A stretch of 7,370 bases of DNA, taken from positions 1-7,370 of the forward strand of contig CALVAU010000027.1 of assembly GCA_944325615.1 (NCBI GenBank), read 5' to 3'. Position numbers and translations under genes: made by a program. Position 1 is the first letter of the stretch; each line of letters opens with the position of its first letter. The DNA is from Candidatus Gastranaerophilales bacterium (GTDB lineage: Bacteria; Cyanobacteriota; Vampirovibrionia; Gastranaerophilales; Gastranaerophilaceae). The notes under the pieces were generated by a model. It did not search any database and was not told where the DNA came from. It worked only from the letters and a program-made list of their open reading frames with translations. This document shows, piece by piece, positions 1-6,209 of the stretch.

Positions 1-343
1 AATCATGGCATCAACAAATTCGCCGGAAGAAATTGATAAACCGGTATTAGAACAAATGAAACCCCTATATGTTCCACCGGCAAACCGTGACGACATAGCT
101 AAGATTCTTAAACATCATGTAGATGGCAAAGAAACCGGTAAAATTGATTATGAACAATTGGCAGATAAATTAATAGAAAAAGCCGGTAATGGTGCATTTA
201 GCAATGCACGTTTAGAAAATATAGTTTACAAAGTCAAAACCACTTATAAAATGATTACACAAGAATTATTAGAAGATGAAATTAACCAGAGAATGCCTGA
301 CATATCTCGAGAAGATATAGAAGTGTATGCTAAAAGGATTTAA
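1..343 (+). CDS. AAA+ ATPase, C-terminal fragment (5' end outside window)
   Basis: The frame is open to the left edge (first full codon at position 2), so the ATG at position 5 is an internal Met and the gene is 5'-truncated. The first visible residues, IMASTNSPEEID, read as the sensor 1 strand and Asn of an AAA+ domain (compare ILATTNFPKNID in the next gene). A helical lid follows with NGAFSNARLENIV, which matches NGKYSNSLIRDII of the next gene at the sensor 2 position and keeps an Arg (SNAR). Walker A and B must lie outside the window. The stop is 3 nt before the next start codon, so the two are almost certainly co-transcribed and probably translationally coupled. The fragment ends in a short acidic helical tail. 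AAA+ family membership is fairly secure from the paralogue match; substrate and cellular role are unknown. Confidence 0.8.
   Translation, partial: IMASTNSPEEIDKPVLEQMKPLYVPPANRDDIAKILKHHVDGKETGKIDYEQLADKLIEKAGNGAFSNARLENIVYKVKTTYKMITQELLEDEINQRMPDISREDIEVYAKRI
332..338 (+). promoter_or_regulatory. Ribosome binding site of the second AAA gene
   Basis: AAAAGGA lies inside the end of the preceding gene, 8 nt before the ATG at 347. It supports that start and coupled translation, since there is no room for a separate promoter in the 3-nt gap. Confidence 0.55.
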
Positions 344-346
344 ACT

Positions 347-1753
347 ATGAGAATAACTTCTATATCAACAATACAAATGACTAATTTTAAAGCAAAAAGT
401 ATTTCCAGCCGGATGAGGGACATGAGAGATGAATATGGTTGGTGGAAGTGGAATACCGGAGGCGGAAAAAGTGAAGCCAGACGACGTGCGGAATCACAAC
501 TAAACGATGAATGTAACAATTCTGAACGAGATGCAAGAATTGCAGAGGAAAAGGCTCAATCTTTTTATCAATACTCAAAAACAAAGTTAGAAGCGCAGGA
601 AACAAAAATCCGAGAAAAACAAAATACTTTAAGTGAGTTGCAGTATATAACTTATCAAAATAATAGAACAATTGATAGGTTAAAAGCAGAGACCTCAAGT
701 AATGCACGCACCATTTCCAGAAATTATCAAGAAGCTGCAAGATTAATACAAGAACATAATGATTTAAATAATAAACTGCTCCATTCAATTAGGGAGTATT
801 CCGATTTAAAAGATGATGCAAGAAAAAGCAAAAATAAATCTAATAACTATATAAATCAGAAAGTGAAAGAAGTAAAAAATAATTTTAAAATAAAACAAGA
901 CGCTAATATTACTGAAACAGAAACAAGAATGCGGAATGCAGATGCATTAGCAGAACAACTTTTCAAAGTGTCAGTATCTTTACAAAGAACAGGTCTTTCT
1001 CAAATACAGGGATATGATTATGCTAAGGCTATTTTAAGCCGCTTATTTATAGAACCTTCTCAGTATAATAATGAAACAAGTGTACCCAATGGAGTGTTGT
1101 TGTATGGACCACAGGGCTGTGGCAAAACAACGCTGGCGCAGGCTTTTGCTGAAAGTACCGATAATAAGATTGTATACTTTAGACCTACAATGAATAATGA
1201 TAAAGCATACAATCAACTGGTAGATATTGTTAACTTTGCTAAAGAAACATTTAATAATGATAAAAAACGAACTTTTGTTATAGTCGATGAATTTGACTCT
1301 TTTGCACCCAAAAATAATATGAGAAGTAAGAGAATGAAAAATCTTACTGATTTTATTTCAGAAGAATATCATTGTTCAATCTTAGCAACAACAAATTTTC
1401 CAAAGAACATTGATCCTACCTTATTGCGAGATGAAAAATTAAAAAAAATTGCAATTGGACCTGCCGAAGAAGAAGATTTAAAGCAAATTATTTATCGTTA
1501 TCTAAATGGTTGTTTTAATAATAAAGCTGAAATTGATAAATTAATTTCTATAATTTTAAATAATAAAAACGGAAAATATAGTAATTCCTTAATTAGAGAT
1601 ATTATTGATAATTGTATTGCACGGGCTAACATCATGAAACTTGACTTAGAAGCAACGCAATTATTTGAGACCTTTAATAATACTATTCCAGATATTACGA
1701 ATAAATTTTTGAAACATTTTAAACAACAGATTCAATATATGCAAAAGATTTAG
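347..1753 (+). CDS. Coiled-coil AAA+ ATPase with intact catalytic motifs
   Basis: A 468-residue predicted ATP-driven remodelling protein. In order: N-terminal tag MRITSIS...NFKA (residues 1-16); a WWKWNTGG block (32-39); a charged, heptad-rich coiled coil (about 45-200); then one AAA+ module. Visible motifs are Walker A GPQGCGKT (254-261), Walker B FVIVDE (310-315, D314/E315), sensor 1 ILATTN (345-350, N350) and a lid with KYSNSLIRDII (410-420). The usual LLRpGR motif after sensor 1 reads LLRDEK, so the second Arg is absent. There is no signal peptide or membrane segment. It sits between two paralogues in a tight plus-strand operon. Fusion of a long coiled coil to one AAA module suggests arms that bind a partner or substrate; that is inference. 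The motifs are canonical enough to expect ATP hydrolysis, but the substrate cannot be named. Confidence 0.88.
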   Translation: MRITSISTIQMTNFKAKSISSRMRDMRDEYGWWKWNTGGGKSEARRRAESQLNDECNNSERDARIAEEKAQSFYQYSKTKLEAQETKIREKQNTLSELQYITYQNNRTIDRLKAETSSNARTISRNYQEAARLIQEHNDLNNKLLHSIREYSDLKDDARKSKNKSNNYINQKVKEVKNNFKIKQDANITETETRMRNADALAEQLFKVSVSLQRTGLSQIQGYDYAKAILSRLFIEPSQYNNETSVPNGVLLYGPQGCGKTTLAQAFAESTDNKIVYFRPTMNNDKAYNQLVDIVNFAKETFNNDKKRTFVIVDEFDSFAPKNNMRSKRMKNLTDFISEEYHCSILATTNFPKNIDPTLLRDEKLKKIAIGPAEEEDLKQIIYRYLNGCFNNKAEIDKLISIILNNKNGKYSNSLIRDIIDNCIARANIMKLDLEATQLFETFNNTIPDITNKFLKHFKQQIQYMQKI

Positions 1754-1756
1754 AGG
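1752..1756 (+). promoter_or_regulatory. Ribosome binding site of the third AAA paralogue
   Basis: AGAGG overlaps the TAG stop of the upstream gene and lies 5 nt before the ATG at 1762. It supports that start and co-transcription with the AAA gene upstream. Confidence 0.6.
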
Positions 1757-1761
1757 TTAAA

Positions 1762-3510
1762 ATGAAAATAAACAGTTATATAAACATGCCAGTCAATCAA
1801 TATGGATTTAAGGCTAAAACATATTCCGAAAGAGTCCAAGAGCGACTTAGCGGGTCAGACTGGTGGGACAAGAACTTTGGAGGAGATGAAGAACGTGCCC
1901 GTAATTCCGCCGAACGAGAGATGCTGGACGAAATAGATAATAACACGAGCAGAAAGCGTCATGCAGAGAGTGAGTATGAACGTTATGTTGATAATTATAA
2001 TTATCAAAGTAGTAGAAATACAAGTCGGTTAAATAAGTTAGAAAATGAGATTCAAAGGGAACATAATTTACACACATCACAGGAGTCAAAAATTAAATCT
2101 CTAAATTCCAAAATTGCCGCGCAAACAGATAAGGTTATAGCAAGCAGCAGAACTTTAGATAATATAACGGAGAAAACTAATACCACAAGGGACAAAGTTT
2201 CTAGTTTAAAACTAGAAACTATAAAGTTAAAGAGAGAAGTTAGTAATATAAAATTTCAAACCGAAATTAAAATTCAAGAAGAAACAGAAAAAATAAGAAA
2301 ACAAAGTTTTGAAAAATATAATCAAAAAGCAGAAGCACTAACTAAAAAACCATTACTATATTTAAATCAAAATATAATTTTACCGCTTAAAATAAAACAG
2401 TCCGGAAAAGCTTTTACAATACCCAACGGGTTATTAATTGAAACACCTTCAAAATTATTTTCTAAAATTATTCTATCTTGGATTACGAAGAAAACAAATT
2501 CTAACTATGCAATACTAAATGCAAAAAAATATAAAACCGAAAGTGATTTCTTTGACGCATTAAGTGACATTTCAGAGCAAGCTAGAAATTATAACAAACA
2601 AACTAACTGCCATACATTTACATTAATTAATAACATAGAGAAATTTACCAGAAAAAAAAACTCACAAATCATACCATATTTGAAAAGTTTTATGGATACA
2701 ACATCAAGAAATTATAGTAATACAATAATTCTTTCTACAAAAGATAGTACAAAACTGGATCCAATATTAATAGCAAAACATAGATTCCCTCTAAAAATGG
2801 ACTTGACATGGAATTTTGTATTTATGAAAAAATATGGATTTAGGACAATGTTATCTAATTTATTAAAAATAAAGGCTAAGCGTACAAAATTCAAAGCTAG
2901 ATTGGACAAAAAAAATAGTAAATCATTAAGTGTAACAGGAAATATTATTAGACAAAATAATATTAATAAAAGTAATACACTTCAAAATTTAGAAAAAAAT
3001 AATAAAAATAATGTAATTACAAATAATACCCCTGTAAAAAAAGTTCCAAATGCACAACCGCTAATGCCGATAAAATCTGAGCCATCTAATTTAAAGATAA
3101 TAGAACCGTCATTAGATAACTTAAGGCTTTACCTTAATGAGTTAGTTAAACAAAACAAAACAATTATTGTTGAAAATTTGCAAAGAGTCATCTCTGAGTT
3201 TTCTATATCCGATATGATAAATTTATTGAAAATAATTGATGCAATAGACCCAACAGACAAGATTATACCTATATCAGATATTAATATACCCGAAGAAAAT
3301 AATTATGATGATATAGTATCATTTATAAAGAAAAATATTGGTCATCTCACCCAAAAAGAAATTATAGAAATAATACAAATTATAGAACTATTCATAGAAT
3401 TTATGGAAAATAAGCAGCCTTATAATGATAAACTATATTCTTATTTAAAAAATGCTGATTTTATGAAAATTATTGTTAATTCGTCAATTTTAAAGAAGTG
3501 TTTACACTAA
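1762..3510 (+). CDS. Degenerate AAA+ paralogue (predicted pseudo-ATPase) with C-terminal extension
   Basis: A 582-residue paralogue of the preceding gene. N-terminal tag MKINSYI...GFKA (1-18), WWDKNFGG (34-41) and a coiled coil (about 45-195) match it block for block. The ATPase core is recognisable but dead. IPNGLLIETPSKLFSK (220-235) replaces the Walker A segment and has no GxxGxGKT. HTFTLINNIEKF (284-295) replaces RTFVIVDEFDSF, changing the Walker B DE to NN. NTIILSTKD (320-328) replaces the sensor 1 segment, changing Asn to Lys327. The lid is not recognisable after about residue 345. A basic and Asn-rich linker (about 370-430) leads to an Ile/Leu-rich helical domain (about 445-582) that the active paralogue lacks. 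The 582-codon frame is uninterrupted, which argues for a maintained non-catalytic subunit rather than recent decay. A partner, scaffold or regulator of the active ATPase is the natural inference. Confidence 0.78.
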   Translation: MKINSYINMPVNQYGFKAKTYSERVQERLSGSDWWDKNFGGDEERARNSAEREMLDEIDNNTSRKRHAESEYERYVDNYNYQSSRNTSRLNKLENEIQREHNLHTSQESKIKSLNSKIAAQTDKVIASSRTLDNITEKTNTTRDKVSSLKLETIKLKREVSNIKFQTEIKIQEETEKIRKQSFEKYNQKAEALTKKPLLYLNQNIILPLKIKQSGKAFTIPNGLLIETPSKLFSKIILSWITKKTNSNYAILNAKKYKTESDFFDALSDISEQARNYNKQTNCHTFTLINNIEKFTRKKNSQIIPYLKSFMDTTSRNYSNTIILSTKDSTKLDPILIAKHRFPLKMDLTWNFVFMKKYGFRTMLSNLLKIKAKRTKFKARLDKKNSKSLSVTGNIIRQNNINKSNTLQNLEKNNKNNVITNNTPVKKVPNAQPLMPIKSEPSNLKIIEPSLDNLRLYLNELVKQNKTIIVENLQRVISEFSISDMINLLKIIDAIDPTDKIIPISDINIPEENNYDDIVSFIKKNIGHLTQKEIIEIIQIIELFIEFMENKQPYNDKLYSYLKNADFMKIIVNSSILKKCLH

Positions 3511-3520
3511 ATTCCTTCTA

Positions 3521-4360
3521 TTATTCCATCTTTCCATTCCAGAAATGGTGTAGAGTTTCGGTAATTTTGGAATCTGGTTTGCGGATTAGGAACCGTTTGA
3601 ACAAGCTTTGCTTTTTATAAGGACTTTGGGAAACAAAGTCGATGCAGGGTAATAATACATTTTTGTCAATATTTTCTATTGTTCTTTTGGAAAAATCACA
3701 GGCTACAGCTTCAAAGGGATTTTCTGAAGCATAGACGCAAATTTTTTCAAGCATATTTTGGTATTTTGCCCTAAAAATTTCAAGTTTTGGAGGGGTTAAT
3801 GTTTCCTCAAGCAGTTTTACGAGTTTTTTTCCGCCTAGTTTTTGGATTAGATTCTGTTCGTGTACAGCGTGTAAAAATTCGTGCAAAATCGGTTCCAGAA
3901 AGAAATCCGTAGAAGAAAAATGACGGTCAAAATTCTCATCTGCCATGCAGTCTATTCTCTCCCAATACTCGTTTCCGTCAGAATGATTAAAATCCTTAAA
4001 CTCATTAAAAAATATGGTTTTTTCCGGAGTTATTTTACTATCTTTTTTGTGCAGTTTAACAGGAGCGAAATTTAAAAATCCTATTGAACTTTTATCTTGA
4101 ATATTTAAATTTTGAAAATCTTCTACAAAAATTCCGTTTGGCAGCCCTAGATTTAAATGATAATTTTCATTTAAATATTTAATAATTTCCAGACATTTAA
4201 GCGAACACCACGCAATAACTTTATTTTCTTTAAAGTCAGTTTGGATTCCGTTTTTTGCAAATTCTTGCGCAATTCTCTTTATATCAGAAGAAGCGATTTC
4301 TTTCTGCATTTTCTGCGTAAGACCCGCTTGAAAATTGATATTTGTATTTTGAACTTTCAT
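3521..4360 (-). CDS. Putative zinc metallopeptidase (HEFLH gluzincin-like)
   Basis: A 279-residue protein with a zincin active-site helix, ILHEFLHAVHE (158-168), giving H160, E161 and H164. Further on, ENPFEAVACDF (213-223) resembles the NPxEaxAxxF segment that supplies the third zinc ligand as Glu in gluzincins, here E217; that ligand assignment is inference. The N-terminus MKVQNTNINFQAG carries the short tag seen on neighbouring proteins. There is no classical signal peptide, transmembrane segment or lipobox, so secretion by the Sec route is not supported. It is transcribed towards the AAA operon, with 10 nt between stops, and divergently from the M16-like gene. The start lacks a clear Shine-Dalgarno in its AT-rich leader, but the tag right at Met1 supports it. 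Substrate unknown; a non-catalytic zincin fold cannot be excluded. Confidence 0.7.
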   Translation of the reverse strand: MKVQNTNINFQAGLTQKMQKEIASSDIKRIAQEFAKNGIQTDFKENKVIAWCSLKCLEIIKYLNENYHLNLGLPNGIFVEDFQNLNIQDKSSIGFLNFAPVKLHKKDSKITPEKTIFFNEFKDFNHSDGNEYWERIDCMADENFDRHFSSTDFFLEPILHEFLHAVHEQNLIQKLGGKKLVKLLEETLTPPKLEIFRAKYQNMLEKICVYASENPFEAVACDFSKRTIENIDKNVLLPCIDFVSQSPYKKQSLFKRFLIRKPDSKITETLHHFWNGKME

Positions 4361-4393
4361 AACAATAACAAAACATAAACAAAAAAAATTTTG

Positions 4394-4424
4394 CTTATAT
4401 TTTGTGAAAAATACTAATTTTCAA
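4394..4424 (-). promoter_or_regulatory. Possible promoter for the metallopeptidase gene
   Basis: On the minus strand TTGAAA (4424-4419) and TATAAG (4399-4394) resemble a sigma-70 -35/-10 pair. The 19-nt spacer is long, or 18 nt if ATATAA is taken as the -10. Start codon at 4360 would follow a short leader. The region is so AT-rich that chance matches are likely. Confidence 0.3.
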
Positions 4425-4463
4425 TTTTTGTGTAAAGTTTTATCAACATACTCAAAATATTAG

Positions 4464-4482
4464 TCAAAAAATAATTTTTTGA
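4464..4482. repeat. Perfect 8-bp inverted repeat in the divergent promoter region
   Basis: TCAAAAAA, spacer TAA, TTTTTTGA. The right arm overlaps the possible -35 (TTGATG, 4479-4484) of the plus-strand gene. It could be an operator, or a weak hairpin. Being nearly all A/T, it may also be chance. Confidence 0.4.
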
Positions 4483-4509
4483 TGTTTTAATAGTCATGTG
4501 TAGTATAAA
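4479..4509 (+). promoter_or_regulatory. Possible promoter for the M16-like gene and its downstream partner
   Basis: TTGATG (4479-4484) with TAGTAT (4501-4506, 16-nt spacer, preceded by TGTG) or the overlapping TATAAA (4504-4509, 19-nt spacer). The ATG at 4535 follows about 25 nt later, with an AGGTTAGGGA ribosome-binding stretch. It is the only visible place for a promoter driving the 4535-6845 unit. A single experimentally unsupported match in AT-rich DNA. Confidence 0.35.
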
Positions 4510-4534
4510 AAATTACTATATAAAAGGTTAGGGA

Positions 4535-6070
4535 ATGATTAATCCAATCAACATTAGTACAAATCAGATTTATTATACAAACAAGCAGGTAAAAGAAACG
4601 AAGCCCGCAAATGTTTCAGCCCCAAATTTTGAGCTTTCTGACTACAAAACAGGGCAGGCTATTCTAGCTAGAAACAATATTTCCTTTCGCAACCTTGCAG
4701 CTCCAATTGAAGTTACTGACAAATACAACAAAAAAGTCGAAGGCAAAGACCATTTGGATTTACCTAATGTGCATATTTATGAGTATCCGGATACTAATTT
4801 AAAAGTATTTATAAATCTCATAAATACCGCAGAAGCTCCTCAATATACACTTTCTACTCATATAGAAACAAATGAAAATTATAATACAATAAAACAAGCC
4901 TTGATAAATAAAATCTTGTTTTCAAAATTCAAGCAAAAAAATCTGGAAAAATTTTATTTGAATACCCCGCCATATACATCTCAATCTCAATTAGTATCTA
5001 CCGGAATGGATTATCCGCTTAAGATAAATAATATCCCGGAGTTTAACAAAATATTAACTTCTAATAATTTTTCAAATAAAGAGTTAGATGTTGCAAAAAA
5101 AGATTTGATTAATTATTTAAACTCTGATAATTACAGACAAGACAATTATTTAGCGCTGGAATTATATGATGAAAATACAAGTTCAAAAAAAGATATAATA
5201 AAGGATATAGATAAAATTACCATAGACGATTTGAAAGACTATCACACGAAAATATTACAAAATTCTAACATACAAGCAACTTTAACTATTGATAAATCGT
5301 ATTTTGATACAAACAAAAATGATATATTAAAAATGCTTAACGATAACATTGCAGGAAGCTTCAAGCAAGAGCCGGAAAAAACAAAAATACAAGGTAAATT
5401 ATTAAATAATAAGTTAAAAATAGTAAATAAAAATGATAATACTATAAAGACAGATTATTTAGTCAATCCGGATGAACTTAAGGATTATATAATATTAGAT
5501 ATTTTGTCCAAAATCTTTTTAGAATATTCAGAAGATGAGCAAAGACGATTAAATTCTTACATAGACAAACAGACGGAAGAGTATAAAACTTCCGATTTAG
5601 AGGTAAGAAAATCTTATAGAAAAATCCTAAGAGAGCATGAACTAAATTCTAACTTTATAACACTTTCCGGTGAAAAGAACTTAAATTTTGTAAGAGAACC
5701 GCTTGAAGTATTTAAAATTTCGGACAAAAGTAAATTATCAGGTTACTATTACAGTATTTATTTCCCAAACAATAGTAATATTGAAGAACTAGTGAAAGAG
5801 CAAAAGCTATTTTTTAATAAGCTGGAGAAAACAGATATATCAGAAGCTTTAGAAAAGATAAAGGATAATTATAAATCTTATATAAAAACTGTGCTTACTG
5901 ATGATAATTATATTACCAGCATGAAAAACCTGTATATGGCACAATTTAATACAGATATATTTAACACATACGAAATTGTAGATTCTATTACTCAAGAAGA
6001 TATAAAAGCAGTTATCAATAAATATTTTATTAATCAACAGCCTATAGTAGAAATTGGAAATAAAAATTAG
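4535..6070 (+). CDS. M16 (insulinase-fold) peptidase-like protein, zinc site missing
   Basis: A 511-residue protein with features of the two-repeat M16 fold. ITIDDLKDYHTKILQNSNIQ (228-247) runs into a beta strand ATLTID, the signature end of an M16 domain. SITQEDIKAVINKYF (484-498) runs into PIVEIG at the C-terminus, as in the second repeat. The region that should hold the zinc site (about 78-135) starts in the usual way (NVHIYEYPDTNLKVFINL) but has no HxxEH anywhere, so it is predicted to be catalytically inactive, like the non-catalytic subunits of paired M16 enzymes. About 78 N-terminal residues precede the fold, including ARNNISFRNLA (45-55). No signal peptide. It is divergent from the zincin gene and 18 nt upstream of the tagged glycine-zipper gene, with which it is probably co-transcribed. 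Family assignment rests on the two repeat-end motifs; role is unknown. Confidence 0.68.
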   Translation: MINPINISTNQIYYTNKQVKETKPANVSAPNFELSDYKTGQAILARNNISFRNLAAPIEVTDKYNKKVEGKDHLDLPNVHIYEYPDTNLKVFINLINTAEAPQYTLSTHIETNENYNTIKQALINKILFSKFKQKNLEKFYLNTPPYTSQSQLVSTGMDYPLKINNIPEFNKILTSNNFSNKELDVAKKDLINYLNSDNYRQDNYLALELYDENTSSKKDIIKDIDKITIDDLKDYHTKILQNSNIQATLTIDKSYFDTNKNDILKMLNDNIAGSFKQEPEKTKIQGKLLNNKLKIVNKNDNTIKTDYLVNPDELKDYIILDILSKIFLEYSEDEQRRLNSYIDKQTEEYKTSDLEVRKSYRKILREHELNSNFITLSGEKNLNFVREPLEVFKISDKSKLSGYYYSIYFPNNSNIEELVKEQKLFFNKLEKTDISEALEKIKDNYKSYIKTVLTDDNYITSMKNLYMAQFNTDIFNTYEIVDSITQEDIKAVINKYFINQQPIVEIGNKN

Positions 6071-6074
6071 AAAC

Positions 6075-6082
6075 AAAGGAGG
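6075..6082 (+). promoter_or_regulatory. Perfect Shine-Dalgarno for the tagged glycine-zipper gene
   Basis: AAAGGAGG sits 6 nt before the ATG at 6089. It is the strongest ribosome binding site in the window and decides that translation starts at 6089, not at the ATG of 6210, which has no comparable site. Confidence 0.8.
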
Positions 6083-6088
6083 GTATCA

Positions 6089-6163
6089 ATGAGAGTAAAT
6101 TCAATTAATAATCAACCACAGTTTAAAGCCAACTATTTAAATTTATTAAAAGGAAAAAAATAA
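6089..6163 (+). pseudogene. N-terminal piece of frameshifted tagged gene (24 codons)
   Basis: Reading from the strong Shine-Dalgarno gives MRVNSINNQPQFKANYLNLL and then KGKK before TAA. It carries the neighbourhood tag (M-R-V-N-S, with FKA at 12-14), so the start is credible. It ends at an A7 run (6154-6160) followed directly by TAA. Removing one A joins it without interruption to the downstream frame, which is open from 6150 and continues NNQRILSGITANK before the Met at 6210. I therefore read 6089-6845 as one gene of about 250 codons with a one-base frame difference. The causes could be a sequencing error, phase variation, RNA polymerase slippage or a true mutation. A stand-alone 24-residue peptide is less likely. 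Confidence 0.6.
6154..6160 (+). other. A7 homopolymer at the frame break
   Basis: Seven A residues immediately before TAA (6161-6163). With six A residues the frame runs on to 6845. Longer in-frame A runs exist nearby without breaking genes (A8 at 1441-1448 and 2908-2915, A9 at 2652-2660), so the run length alone is not exceptional here. Confidence 0.6.
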
Positions 6164-6209
6164 TCAAAGAATCTTAAGTGGTATAACTGCAAATAAAATA
6201 TCTACAAAG

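Noticed and set aside
5..7. ATG at position 5 as the start of a 112-residue gene
   Set aside because: The frame is open to the window edge and the sequence around it is the middle of an AAA+ sensor 1 motif, so this Met is internal.
387..788. 133-residue minus-strand frame opposite the coiled coil of the second AAA gene
   Set aside because: It is antisense to a well-supported gene and has a composition (Tyr/Leu/Phe/His-rich) typical of the reverse complement of AT-rich coding DNA. The same applies to the frames at 1847-2089, 2712-2909, 3881-4075, 5849-6076, 6164-6517 and 6438-6689.
3511..3520. Intrinsic terminator between the convergent AAA operon and peptidase gene
   Set aside because: Only 10 nt separate the stops. 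The nearby AGTGTTTACACT (3497-3508) gives just 4-5 bp with almost no loop and no T-run in the right place.
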